Under the pieces are notes generated by a model. That model made no database searches. It was not told the origin of the DNA and saw only the letters and a list, made by a program, of their open reading frames with translations. A stretch of 64,000 nt of DNA. Origin: Sipunculus nudus (Eukaryota > Annelida > Sipuncula > Golfingiida > Sipunculidae). A program made the position numbers and the translations under genes. The stretch covers positions 40,561,079-40,625,078 of the forward strand of contig CM049309.1 of NCBI GenBank assembly GCA_026874595.1. The letters are read 5' to 3'. Shown one piece after another: positions 34,560-48,937 of the stretch (its first letter is position 1; every line of letters begins with the position of its first letter).

Positions 34560-37500
34560 AAAGGAATAAACAATGTTAATTAAACTTTCATTAAAATACA
34601 CTGTAATCAATACAAGAAGCAACCGATATATGCCGAAAACTGTTTTTCTGAGATTTCTGTGTATGCGAGAAGTTAATTGTAAGAATTATATAATCGTTAA
34701 TGTATCTATATTATAATTGACGGTGGTCACACGAGCCTTCTGTCACGCATCTCCTCCGTGGACACTTCAGATATGCACGTGTTTGGTTTTGAAATGTCAG
34801 GAATGATGCAAAGTATGTCCTAAAGGGGGGAGGGGTATATTTTCACCTAACTCCTGAAATATTTCATTCTATTTTTTTTTTCAGGTAGTCATTGCAAGAC
34901 CCTCTATAAAAAACACCAGGACACTCAAGATAACTGTAGTACGCCAGGGGAAACACGTACTAGATGAATATTCAAATGTGCATGTATTAAATATATAAAA
35001 AACGACGTTTTTTGCCTCTTTTAAATTGTTAAATAACTAAATTTTGATATAGTTCCACAACGTGTATTTCTCTCACACACACATTTCTATCCTTAATGCT
35101 CTGAACAAAAATGACCCGTACAATCAGTTCTCACCCAGCAGCAAATTCTTCCTTTCTATTAGAAAACTAGAAATCTGCATTCCAATAAATAAAAGGACTC
35201 TATTGATGTATGTTCCTCCACTCATGTTAACTCCACTTATTAGGCCCATATTACCATGTTTACTCCCGCAGAAGTGACTCTACATTAGTGAATATTCTTT
35301 GATGACATTCCTAAATCCTGATCATGTGCCGGATACACATTTAAATCTCACCGTTTTACGGCTCACTCATAAATTGCCTGCAAAAGAGATTCCGTTCATG
35401 ATTGTGTGAATTATGCTGTGAACAGATACACGAACGCTCGCTAAACCTTTCCACAAAATATCGTGGCCCACATTCCACATATTTTCATAAAACTTCCAAT
35501 GAAATTAATATCTCATAAAAATTCACAAGAATTCGCCGTCATAATTTTAACAACCTGACCTTAATTTGACACTCTGGTGATGCATGTATTAACTATTGAT
35601 GTTATGATCAAGTGACTATATTTGTCAAGGAACCTTTGATAATGGGTCGAATGACTTCCAGAGTGCCCAAAGCAATGTTTTCCCCATAATCCTTTAGCAA
35701 ATAGGTAACACAAGAATTATTTAAGGTTTCCTTGAAGATTTTACAAGGAACTCCCTAGATGCTTAGTTAGGAGTTTCTATTCAGCCTGCTACAACTTGTG
35801 TCAATCTGAGTTTTAGGGACCCAAATCATGTTATTTCACCTATAGCTCACAGAATATACGTCACAGTGACCTTATTTCAGATATCCAAGGAGACCCTACA
35901 ATGACTATCCTTTACCTAAAGAAAGACATTCCTGCGTCCAACAGTTAAGATTTGTGCCTTGTTTTAGTTTTTTTCCCTTAAGTTCGCAGAATAAATTTCA
36001 CGGTGACCTAATTTCATTTTTCTAAGGACATTTACACAGTGCCTCCCTGAATGTCACATGAAAGATTCTAGGCTTAAATGAGAGGAAGGAATATGCCCGT
36101 CTTACTCTTCAGCTGCTCAGAACCATGTTTTTTTTTGCCAGTACCTCGCGGCATATAGGTCACTGGGACCTTCCTAGATGTTTATTTAAACGTTTCTAGG
36201 CCCAACGGTTACGATTTGTTTTATGTTATCGCCAGTGTTGCTTCATTTGAAGGTCTTAAAATAGAGCAAATATGCGTAAAATACAGGTAGCGTCATCAGT
36301 TTTCAGGAACTGTTGAAAATATCCATGATGAAAATGCAAACTTAATTTAATCAAATTTTCAATTATTCTAGGTTGTATAAACAGGGCCCAAGACTCAGAG
36401 AATATAGATCGCAGTGACCTTGTTGCAGATGTCCTGTTAGTTTCTTATGAACCATATTAGAAATTAAGTTGGAATCTGTTACGATGTGTGCCCTGTTAAA
36501 GGATGGACAAGGGACGGAGTGAGTTCAGTCAACTGAGCCAAAAATAATGTATATTTGTGACTGACATTTATATATAATAGAATATTGAAAAAAATGTAAT
36601 CTAGCATCAACTGTATAAACTCTCAATCAGAGGTGAGAGTATCTTATGGAATTCGTGAAAATACCCAAACTTTAATGCTGATTTCTTAATAGGCAAACCC
36701 ACATTGAATAAAGCTAGAAAGGTTCAGTCTGTTAAAGTATGCTTTCCGGTTTAAAGTTATTTAGATCAAATAGAACTTTAAGATATTTCGGCCGATAATG
36801 AAGCTGGACGACCGTTGTACTCTATAAGGATTATATTTTTATATATGTGACTGTCTTTTTCTCATGTTTTATTTTGTTGTATTGTGTTCAGTCTTTGTAA
36901 TAGTGTAGCGGCGAAAGCTCAAACAGGGTAACATTTAAGGATATACCTCTACCGGAGGTATAACAAGCTGAATGAGGTGTTTTTAACCGTCAGGATGTCT
37001 AGTTTTTGAAAATCGAGGTTGTGTTTGCTGCAAGTGTACACAATGCACTGATTTAGCCCTTTTTCTGGGAAAACAAAAATCTGGGGAAAATAAAATCTTC
37101 TTTGTATTTTGTTATTTAATAAAATATGTAGTTAAAAGATAACCAATTATGGTTGTATCAACTCTATTTGATATAAAATAAACAAAAATTATAAAATTAT
37201 ATTTCCTGACAATTTATGGTAGTTATGGGTTTCAGGGCCAAGTGTAAACTCTTTAATTGAAAATTTTTATGTAATTCTATGAAAAAAATAATATAATTTT
37301 ATATGTTTTTTTTCTAATTATTGAACAAAACGAACTTTATAAAAGTGATAAGATTCATAATTCAGAATGTCCCTGCGCTGTAAATGTTCTTTTGAAAGCA
37401 GTGACGTAGATACTACGTAGTCTAGACTCCTGTCATTGTGAAGACAAATTTTCTAACATATATCATTTCTACAAGACCCCGCACGCCAACTTTATTAGTA

Positions 37501-40500
37501 TTTCTTACTTTGCCGAAATTACATGGACAATTGTAATCGATAACGATCATGTCAACTTTATATAATGGAAAAGGAATATGTTCTGTTCTGGTCAGTTGGT
37601 AAGCGGATTTAAAGACCACAAATATCCCCAAAATTTAACAATTTCTCAATATTTTTTAAATCATTTGACATTTTTCCAATCGCTGCTTTATTATTTACTT
37701 CGTCAATACCATGCATGAGTCAATTATCTTTCTTCATATTAAGGAAAGCTTTTTGCTACAACGCTCCATTTAAGCTCTGACAATGAAAAAAACACATTAT
37801 TTTCAATTTTTCTTTATTTAGGACATAACATCTCTGAATTTACAACAAATATTTCATGCCATTAGAGTTCATTAATTGAAGCAGCCGGCAATGTGGATCA
37901 GACATAATATTATAAGTTATAATAAAAGATCATATATATACAATAACAGTGTTAAACAAAATAATATAAATTTTAAAAAAAATTGGACCAAGGCCTACCT
38001 GCACTTTTACAGCTTGTGCATCACAATAATTACCATCTGAATGTGTAATGGGCCCGATTATTTTCACCATACTGTCAAGGTGATATTACGCCTATAACAT
38101 CTTGTTTCAGTCACACATTTTCCCAGTCATTCATAAAAAGTTAATATTTATAAAGTATCTTATACTAAAACAGCCAAAAATGAATCCAAGAACACTATCA
38201 CATGCAGTAAAGGCCATATACCCAATTAAATAGAGTCTGCATGACCCCTAACCCATACTTAATTACCTAATTTGGAAGAAATATTTTGTTTAGGTCTGAG
38301 CTACACTAGTCTGTTGTCCTTCGGTAATAAGCTTCGGAGCATTATTCGCTTAAGCGACATTATTCCGATTGGACATACTTGAGGCAAAATCTCCTGCCAA
38401 ACGTGTCACTTACCCCTATAAGATAAGGAAGGATTTTCTCTCACCATCACTATATATCAGAAATAACAATATAAACGACTCGTTAATGTGTTTCTCCCAC
38501 TGTACCTTCCCCTGAGGACACAAATCCGTGTTTATCAATGCATATTTCGATACAAGTCAGTTTAGTATAGAAGAAAAGCAGATGATGCTGGAGCTTTACA
38601 TTATGCAAGCGGACGTTCCTAAACATTCAGACAAACAGCGACTAATTTTATTGAATGATACAGTCAGAAGCAGAGATTTTGTCTTATGAATAAAACTATG
38701 GGTTTATTTCGAATTTATTTATATGATTATTATAAGAACCTTTCTGCGCATTTTATATAAAGTATAAGGCGTAGCAGGAATTATTATCCTGAGGTCTGCT
38801 GTGCTCCTACATCTTCTGGCGAGTTTTTTTTTTTTACAATAGTGACATGAACATGCTCTCTGCAGCTCTTTCCTTATTTTATTTTCTGAAAATTTTATTT
38901 TCCTTTCCATTTTCCACAAAAAATAGATGATAACTTTAATTACTAAGTTTTGTCGTTTTGCTTGTCATGAATCAGGGTAATAGGGCATAGCCTAGTAAAA
39001 TAGGAACATGATCTCGGTTATGACTGACCTTGAATTTGTGTTAGCGCGTTCATGAATGGTTTTAGGGATTTGCACTAAAATATAATTTGCCAACTGATCT
39101 TGGATATTTATTTATTATTATTAGTTTTATTTTGCTTTTAATGCACAGGACAGTTGGTGCCGGGTATATTCTCTATATTAATATTTAAATTGTGCCGATA
39201 TATTCGAGTTTGATAGCTAAATTACTGATAATTTAATATGTTTTCCTTTGTCTTTAGATGCGGTACCGAAAATTGATCGGGTTCATACCTATGAAAATGG
39301 GATACCTTGAATTTCTCCATGTAAGCAGTTTTAGACTGCGAAATACGGTTAGAAAGTACACTTCAGCTCATCAATGAAATGTATTTTATTGTTTTTATAC
39401 AAAATAAATTGATGTAACTGTAAGCATGCAATTATTATAGAAGTGGCCACTCCAAAACAGTCAATTTTACTGTACCGTCAAATAAAAAATGCAAATTGAT
39501 GTAAAATTTATTTCAAATTTTTTTTGGAGACAAATTCCTATTATGGATTCATCGTCAAGGTCTGGCATCATATACTATGGCACCCGTGATGCAAGTCTGT
39601 TCCATTTATTATATGTATTCTCTGATACCATGTCTTACAGGAAGAGATTTTTTTTCATATCTTTATTACAGTTCAACCGGACGACGAAGTGAACGTAAGG
39701 ATCTTTATCTCATCAAAAGCATCATGTATAAAAAAGTAGTCAGAATGCTTTTTTTGTGAAATTTAATTGATCTATTTTTTGATTTAACAGATCTAAAGTT
39801 TTGGTCCCCCGGGGATTTCGAATTCCCCCATCCCACACACACACACAAACACACACAAGCGCACGGCCCTTGCAGCGGGTCGTACCATATAAAGAGCCAT
39901 GCAAACCCCTCCTACACACATTTTCTCAATATAAACAACTTTATTTGTCGTCGATCCATTACCCAATGCTCGAATGGGGATTAGGGTGGGGGTATGTATT
40001 TTCAGGCCTAAAAGCCCAGCTGTCGAGGGTGTACGGGCTTATCGGCAGAAGGGGCAGGTTTGGATAAGGTGTGAAAACGTTTATAATTTTCATATAAAAT
40101 ATGAGCAATATGAACCACTTTGGGAATCAAATAATAGGTAATATCCTTAAAAACCCAAATACAAGTAAACACCTGTACCTAAACAATTCTTGGGGGACTG
40201 GGTTCCTGCTTCCTCAACTAGTTATTTCGAAATACAAAATAGGTAATGATTTAAATGTCTAAAACCTGCATGAATGATCTAATTTACTTTAAATGGATGG
40301 GTTCCGCAATGTCTATACGGGTAAAGACTTCAATTTATCGGTCATTTTGAAATTTTAGGCAGTCCTAAAAATCTGCAATTCATTGATATTTGAGGAATTT
40401 TCCAAAACTGTGACACATTATCAATAATAACTGTCCTTATGGCAGATAGACATTACAGCCTATTTTTATGACAAAATTACTTTGATTTATTAGCAAAATG
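34560..40500. other. Non-genic DNA between R3t and R4, left part
   Basis: AT-rich DNA without recognised exons. A GGACAAGGGACGGAGTGAGT and CAGTCAACTGAGCCAAAAA piece near 36510 resembles the end of the dispersed repeat at 42.6 and 57.4 kb. A (CA)-rich tract lies at 39830. Confidence 0.4.
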
Positions 40501-40531
40501 TTGGGGGGGGGGGGTTCTGTGTTCGGCTGTT

Positions 40532-40822
40532 ATTGTGCTTATGAAGGTTTCAAATTTGCGATATTCGCGAAAGGGAAATCATCGCCAAAATAAAACCTAC
40601 CTCACTGGTATCTCATAAAAATTATTTATGCTCTTGGATCGCCAGACAAAAGTCCACTCGTTCCAAAGGTCCTCAAATTGTTATGATTTTTAAAAACATA
40701 TTAAAGAATTCATATCATAAAAGTGTAATTGGCGAGAATTTTGAGATCGTGAAACCTTGCGAAACACTCCAAAAGAAAAAATTGCGAAATGTTAACCTTG
40801 CGAATATGATACCAGCTACAGT
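40532..40822. repeat. Dispersed element, copy 1 (GGTTTCAAATTTGCG ... ACTACAGTA type)
   Basis: The left part (GAAGGTTTCAAATTTGCG, later GAAAGGGAAAT) and right part (GTGAAACCTTGCGAAACACT to CCAGCTACAGTA) match the element at 63319-63688. Repeated TTCGCGAA/TTGCGAA words make the ends roughly inverted. No coding content. Confidence 0.45.
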
Positions 40823-42021
40823 ATAAAACATGTCCCCCACCAAATGGACCTATTGTAAATCTGGGTAATATTAAGTGTCACAAGTTCTACAAACGGCTTA
40901 TAACGACGTGGCACATGGGTCATAAGTTCTAGTTTGAAGTTTTCACTTTGTTTTTAAGTAACAGGTAATAAATGTAGAAATGAAAACACATTTGCACTTA
41001 ATTTTAACCGATATAATCGGCCCACTAGATTGAATTACAAGCCATCGAAAAGTTATTAAGAGATCTAATGGATCGAATTATAAAACAGAAAGAGGCATGA
41101 TATAAGGCAGTACGGCCATTTGGTATGTCATGGAAAAAGTGAAAAATCGTTTAAAAAAGGTGTTAATTTATCTAAAATTATAACAGGTTACAAGTATCTA
41201 TAACTCCTTTAACTTTCGCACAGTTTAACTTATGAAATGCTTCAGAACAAGCTTCAGATATGATATTTGCAGCTATGTAACAAGTAATATTGCTCTTGTC
41301 CACAGCTGACATTCCAAGTTTTGTGGACATGATAGATATATGAAAATATGAATTTTGCTCGTCATAGATTGTTTTAAAAACAATGTTATACAATTACCAC
41401 TGCGTTCAAAGAAGTTTTATAACACATAGACATTCTAAATAATAAAACAGAAAATGTGTATCACTTTTGTACCGTTCTTTTGTTCGATAATTAGAAAAAT
41501 ATAACATTGTATAATTTGCAAAAAAATGCATAAAATTGTAACATTTAGGACTTATTGGTGACCTTGAAAACCATAACCACCACAAAATGTTATGAAATAT
41601 ATTTCTCTGTGCCTTTTCTATCAATTAGATTTGATATAACCATGACTCGTATCAATTTTCCACATAATTTCCATAATAATAATATACCTAGAAAAAGGGT
41701 TAAACCATTACAGTGTGCACACTAGCGGCAACCACAACATCGATCTTCATAAACTAGACATTCTGACGGTAAAGTGATAGCACATTCAGCTAGGTATACC
41801 TCTGGTAGGGGTTGACCAAATTTTGCCGACCAAAACCGAGTGCAGAGCAGAGGAAAAGCCTGCTAGTGGTGGCAAACCTGAGCCAAAGCAAGCTGCCTGG
41901 AGAGGGTTACATAACACAAGTGAAGCCTGTACTACTAGGTTGGCTTGATGTAAAAAACACTTGACATGGTGTATGAAAACTTGAATAAAAGCTTCTTGTT
42001 TCAATCAAGTACTTTGAAATT

Positions 42022-42640
42022 TCAGATTTTAAAAGATTAAATTCCTTATGTATATATGCTGTGAAAATAAGATCAACAATGCTTACGGGGAAAAAAACGC
42101 GCCGTAGCCAAAGTTGGACAAAATTTAAGATATTAATTTTTTATTATGCTATTTACTTTAAAAAATTGCAAAATTCAGATCTTATTTTGGGTAAACTTGA
42201 TTTAATAAAGTTTTATCCCTGAAAGAAAGTCTCGAGCTTCAGCAATTCCCATGTTAAGTGAGTAAATATATTTCATGATTATTAAAAAACTGCATATTAT
42301 TTGGGCCCATAACTTTAAAACAATACTCAATACTGACCTAATTTTTGGTATTTAAATAGAAAATGTATTGAAGATTATGAATACTAATAATCATCAAAAA
42401 CAGAATAGCGGTTTTGATATTAGGCAGCCTTGAAGTGTAACAATGGCTTTTTTATGGAAAACAGAGGTTTTTCCTTAATATTTCGGAGGAACTAAGTCCT
42501 AGTGAACCAATTTTCGGTATGGTTGGAGATTTTGGGGACATCTAACGGTATACAAAATTTTGGTTTCATAGGTCCAACGATTTCAAAACGTGCCCTGCAA
42601 ATGGACGGACGGACGACGGATAAAGGATCACGACTAAAGC
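42022..42640. repeat. Dispersed repeat ending in GGACGGACGACGG, copy 1
   Basis: From AGATTTTAAAAGATTAAATT to GGACGGACGGACGACGG this segment matches 56868-57455 with many substitutions, in the same order. The GACGGACGG end and the tail CAGTCAGCTGAGCT in the other copy look like one end of a short interspersed element common in this genome. Open frames across it are incidental. Confidence 0.5.
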
Positions 42641-43280
42641 GAGTAAATATATTTCATAATTTTAAAAAATTGCATTATATTTGGGCCCATAACTTCAAAA
42701 CAATACTCAATAAAAATGGTTAAGATTGAAGTTAGGAAGATAGAGGCCTGGACGGAGAGAACTGTTCCTGAAGTAAATTTTTTTTGTCTGTTTAATCCTA
42801 TATTCCAATAGGAAAAGAGCTGTTACTGACACTAACTTCTGGAGGGGGGGTACATTACTACTATGATAGTTGTGGAATAGGCATGTAGATAAAATCTACG
42901 ATTAGACGTCTGGTTTAAATGCGCGCAGAACCACCGGCCACGAATCATGCGTATTACCTCCTCTGATGTACATTCCTCGAAAATTCGGAGAAAAAAAAAG
43001 ATGCACCGGAATAAAGTAAATAAGATTGAATATTTTTTTTACAAAAACTATGTAAAATGGTAAGTAAAAAAATAATGTTTTCACTATTCCACGTCCTAAT
43101 GGGTGTCCTGGCAACAAATTCTAACAAACACAATTCCTTGTTTCGTTTTTCATTAGAACCATTATTAATTTTTGCCCGTAAGTTACAATGATGTAATAGG
43201 TACAATGCAAATACTACTCCTGAAATCATAATTTAATAACGACAAAACAAATTTGTCGAAGTTTATCCTTTGTGGTAGAT

Positions 43281-43369
43281 AGCGCAGTGCCACCTTGCGG
43301 CTCAAAAGGTAATTGTTGCAAATAGCGTGGTTATTTTTACTTCAGTCGTGACACATAAGAGTATAAATA
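43281..43369 (+). promoter_or_regulatory. Core promoter of receptor R4
   Basis: AGCGCAGTGCCACCTTGCGG, GTTGCAAATAGCGTGGTTAT and TATAAATA at 43362-43369 are arranged as in R2. Transcription should start near 43395, about 65 bases before the ATG. Confidence 0.65.
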
Positions 43370-43459
43370 TAAACCCGGATACGTGGTTAATCTGTTTATC
43401 TCACGAGAGCCAGGCAGGAAAAAAGTCACTTTATTTTACCCGACAAAAAGTGACTAGCG

Positions 43460-43541
43460 ATGGCGAAGAGGGAGGGAGTTACTCAGGTTTTGGTGATCTG
43501 TTTGTTTTTTGTCCAAGCTACCCAGCAACAAGTCCCGGAAC
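43460..43541 (+). CDS. R4 exon 1, signal peptide
   Basis: 82 nt, MAKREGVTQVLVICLFFVQ then ATQQQVPE, donor GTAAGT. The start is the first ATG after the predicted transcription start and lies at the same place in all three copies that have this exon. Confidence 0.75.
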
Positions 43542-43863
43542 GTAAGTGTAATCATTGGGATTTAAATGGATAATAGTTTTACGGCACAAATGTTTGGTGG
43601 TTCATTTTTTGATAATTGTCCAATACGTCCAATGTAGCAGAGTATGTACTGCAGATTGATTGAGTTTTAATCGAGGTCTAACCATGTAAAGGAAATTTAT
43701 TCTCTAGGGCAATATATAGGGCTATGAACAGTAACCCCAATCAATATGCTGAAATCCTTAAGCAAGATTCTGCGGTGGATAGCAGATATCTCGTGAATAT
43801 GTCGTGATAAAAAAGTGTGTTTTCACAATAGCATTTACTTTTGGTTTGGTACCGGGATATAAG

Positions 43864-43900
<37 letters not shown>

Positions 43901-46900
43901 TATACATATATATATGATTCGTCATATGAATATCCTGTAGATGATGATAAAAGGAAACTCTCCGTCCTTTTATGTGTGTCAATTTGTGTATATAATAAAA
44001 TCATCAGTGCACAAAACTGTTAATATAGCAGCTTAAAAATACGCATGGCCAGTTTGATCTGACTTCCTTGGATTTCTGAGGATCGTTAAACACCAAATAA
44101 ACCAAATGGATTCCATGGATATAATTGATAAGTTTTCGGGAAAAATTACATCATTATTTTCAAATCCTACTGTTATTATAACATTAATTAACGAAAAAAA
44201 ATGGTTAATTGCAATATGACTTTTGAATAATATCTTTCCAATAGCTATAAAAGTGAGATTGATCGACTTCAAGGAAAAACAGGTCTCATGTCCTGAAGGG
44301 AAAGTGGTTGTCGTCACAGCCGTGAAATATAATATGAATAACAGAGAGATCCATCCGTGTCAGAAATATGGTGTTGGACTCATGAATTCGTTTTGCAAGT
44401 TTAACGACTTTTGCAGGCTGAAGAAAGGTGAACACTGCCGTTCTCTAACTCATACAGTCTATACGGTGGATATAACCTTACATTGTATCCCAATAGCTGA
44501 GGTTCACAGGGGATGTACATCCCGTATAGACATTGCTCACGAACAGAGCGTTTATGGTATCATCACTAGTGAAAACTACCCTGCAGCGAACACCTCACCA
44601 AATTGTGGATTTAAATTCGTGCTTCAAAACGGCAAGGCAATAAAGCTGACCATACTTGACTGCTTTCACGAAGCCACAGTGGACAACACAAAACTATGTG
44701 ACAGTAACACAAAACTTCCCGTGATAAAAATGATAACCACGGACTCTTGGATCAAGTACCAACCGATAACGAGGCATTACCGAGGGTTCCTGGCGGTTTA
44801 TTCAGGTAGGAACACAATATCTAACTGTTCCAATACATTATGCATAATGAGACTGTTATATCGCAACAATCGATGATATATATGTTATACTCACGCTACA
44901 CACATGCTCATATACAACAGTAACAATAATGGGAAATAAGCTACGATGCAAATATAATTTAAAAAAAAAACTTTAATTCCCTTAACTATTTCCACTATGT
45001 AAACTCGAGCAGTTATAAATTGTGGTCCGGGCGTAAATATCAAAATTATACTGTTTACAATTCACCGAACCTCCTAAAACAGTATACATAATTACAATAT
45101 TACCAGAATATAAAGAAATATATACTTAACTGATTACATGTAGCTTATCCTTGTGCATGGATGATTATCTAGGTATTCTAGGTCTAGAATACGATAAAAT
45201 CAATAAATCCATTCCTAGTTCATTTTAACAAATCCGCCCAAGTCGAAGGAAATGAAGCTCGGGAAAGCATAGCCTGAAACTATACTCCATTTCACAACCC
45301 CTGTCCACATTTACTCTGACCCTACACCCCAGTCCATCCTTTTTTTTTTTTTTTTCTTTAAGATTTATTTGGTTTGCTACTACCTGTGAACTTTTATCAA
45401 AGGAAAAAATATGGCGATCTATAATGATTTAAATAAGCATAAAATACATATAATACTTGTTATTGATCCGCTCTGCTACGCTCCCGAGGCAGAGGAAATC
45501 TTGCGCTTCTATCGATATAGGGAGTAGGCCTATAGTTAAAGCGCTGTGTAAAGAGCGGACCGCTCTGCCCTAACGTCCGTTTTCATGTGACACTTTGATA
45601 TGATATGAATAACAAAAGACATTAATATCAGAACCATTCAAATCGTGGCACCGCCTGTGTAAAAGGTTATTTCCGAATTGGAATTTGGGACATCATCCAT
45701 CAGAGTTTAGTAGACTGGTCCGCTGTTTGCGTATATTGTGATCACTCAACCAAGCGCGGTCAAGTGGCTCCCGTACTTTACTGATTCTAGAATGGACACA
45801 ACCTTTACACATTTGGTACACACTTTACCGTAATAATAAAAATAATGATATTGCAGGTCCGTTTGTAATAAATAAGACAGGGGAAGAGGTCCATACAACT
45901 ACAGCTGCAAAACATTACCTGGCAGAAACAAGTTCAGATTCAACACAGACAGGTAAGACTCTCTATCCACAGCTATATGCGATGAATGTTATGTATTCCA
46001 AATCATACATTCTTGTATAATCGTAACCAGTCTACATAAGAAGATACATGGTGTATTTTTTAATAGAAACAAATTTTCGTGGCACGTCGAAAGCATCAAC
46101 AAGAAGTTAACAATCTATAGATCAAGGGACTTCTGAGAAAAATAACCACGTTACGCGGGATGAGAAATGACACAGGGTATCATTCTCTCATAATACAAAT
46201 ATACTCACTGAGTCGCTGCCTCTTAGATGTATCGACGAAGCTCAATACTTTATCTCGCCCTTTTAAACTATTTTTGCATAAAACAAACAAACATATAGTT
46301 TATGCAACTTTTACAATTTCTCTTTTAAAAGGTGTGAATATAAAAGTATTAGTGCATACCTAAGCGCCCGGTAGGTAGGTGTTGGCATGGATGAGCAGGC
46401 AAATACTATTTAACTGCAGTATTTTCAGTGTCTAATCCCCTTTATTTTACAAATTTTCAAGTCAGCAGTTAGATGTAATTTTGTAACAACTGAATTGAAA
46501 ATATATCTGAAAATATCTGAGATATCTATATATCTGAGACAATAGTTGCCATGTGATATCACCGAGAAACGAAATACAACATCATGCTGTGTATAAGTAT
46601 CTCCGTATTTTTTAAACCTCTTTTTGGTCTAGTCTTAAAATTGCTGAACATTAATCCGTACAAACAAGAGGAATGTTTTCCAGCTTATATTTGAATAAAA
46701 TAATTCGTAGTTGGAAGTCTTAAGGCACGAATCTGTGATATGTTTTTTCAAGAAAGGGATGTGGAGACGACTAGAGCTGCCAAAATAGACCTGGCAGGAA
46801 CAACACAGACAGGTAAAACTGTACTCGCTCTCTCTACACTTTTATGCGCTGAATTTCATGAAATTTAAAATATAATTTCTTGTTTAATCATAACCAACCT

Positions 46901-48900
46901 ACATAACATAATTTATACTTTTGTTAATACATGTAGCTGATCCACGTGCATGGATATTTATCCAGGTCTTCGAACCATCCAGAAGACGATAAAATTAATA
47001 AATCCATTCCTAATTCTTTATGACAAAACCGTCCAAGTCGAAAGAAATGAAGTGCTAGTACGCATAACCCGAAACTATACTACTTCTCACTACCCTGGTC
47101 CACCTTTCCTTTGTTCCAACACCCCAGTCCACCCAATTATTGCTTTCAGATTTATTTGGTTTGCTGCTACCCTTGGGATTTTATCAACTAAAAATGTAGC
47201 GATCTATAATGATTTAAGTAAGCATAAAAAATATATTTACTCTACAATGCCGGGAGAGTGTTCACCCGTATAGAAAGAGGCGACAGTTCCAGTGGATATA
47301 TTTGTTTATTCATGAAATGAAGAGGGATAAAAGAGTGACGTAATACAAGTGTCACACACAAACAGGCTTCAGTGCATTTGACAAAAATCGCGAAAAACCA
47401 GTTGGACACTGGAAGAAGCATGGAGTGTACATGCTGATCATAAACCCCGCCAAGGTAAATGATAAAAATAACAAAAGACATAAATATCAGAACCATTCAA
47501 ATCCTGGCTCCGCCAGGTACAAGTTTCTCCCCTATATTTGAATTGGGGGACATCATCTAACAGAGTTAGTCTATAATAATAATGCAGATCTGTGTGTAAG
47601 AAATTACACAGGAGAAGACGTTAAGACTACTACAGTTACAAAACATTACCTCACAGAAACAAGTGACTACTATAGATGCAAAACATTACCTCACAGAAAC
47701 AAGCGACTACTATAGATGCAAAACATTACCTCATAGAAACAAGTGACTACTACATTTGCAAAACATTACCTAACAGAAACAAGTGACTACTGTAGATGCA
47801 AAACATTACCTCATAGAAACAAGTGACTACTACATTTGCAAAACATTACCTCACAGTAACAAGTGACTACTACAGATGCAAAACATTACCTCACAGAAAC
47901 AAGTGACTACTACAGATGCAAAACATCACCTCACAGAAACAAGTGCAGATTCAACACAGACAGGTATTCTCTATCCACGCCTGTATATGCACTGAATGCC
48001 ATATATTCAAAATCATCAGTTCTTGTATAATCATAACCAGTATACATAAGAACATATATGTTGTATTTTTTAATAGAAACAAACATTCGAGGCATGTCGG
48101 AAGCATCAACAGAGAGCGGAACATCTAAAGATCAAGGGACTTCTGGGAAAAATAACAAACAGGGTACGTGCGGATGAGAAATGACAAACACGGTACACTG
48201 GATGAGAAATCACACAGGGTATCATTATCTCATAATACGAATATACTGACTGAATCGCTTCCTCTTTGATGTATTAACATAACTCAATATTGTATCTCGC
48301 CGTTTGAAGATGTATTTCCAATAAACAAACAAACATATATTTTATTTGACATTCCCCATTACCTTTACAAAACGTGTGTCCATAGAGTTAAAAAATAAAT
48401 ATTATTAAACTGGAGTATGTGGAATGTCTTATGTAATTTTCAAATAGACAAATGTAGTTTGTTACTTGAAAGAACATGGGATTCCTGAACATTCCGGTGG
48501 TATGAATTTTATACAAACTTTCAGTTCATTCCGTGGTTGTCATATAAATGTATTTTCTATAATGGGATTTTGTAAATTTTCTCTCCGTCTAACAGTTTAC
48601 TTGCTGTTGCATATTGATGTTAGATAACACAAGATGGAAACATAAACTCACAACTTATAGCTACTTAAGTCAATAAAAAACCTGCTTGCTTAGACATATA
48701 AGCATACTCATAGGTCTTTACAGATATGTTCCCATGACAACTACACAATACGGATGATAAAGTATGGCATTGTGTCAACATTCACTGCAAATACAGGCGT
48801 GGAGAAAGGTTTTGCATGAATATTTGCATGAAAAAACTGCGCATTCGAATAGCTGGTAATATAAATATCAAAAGAAAGTAAACACATATTTATATACATA

Positions 48901-48937
<37 letters not shown>

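Noticed and set aside
39259-39321. 63-nt open segment between CTTTAG and GTAAGC
   Set aside because: Splice-like ends and one open frame are not enough; no neighbouring exon or homology was found.
44033-44317. Minus-strand open frame over the start of R4 exon 2 (also on the plus strand at 31555 and 53902)
   Set aside because: It is the antisense of the ectodomain exon and its upstream intron; the sense frame explains the conservation.
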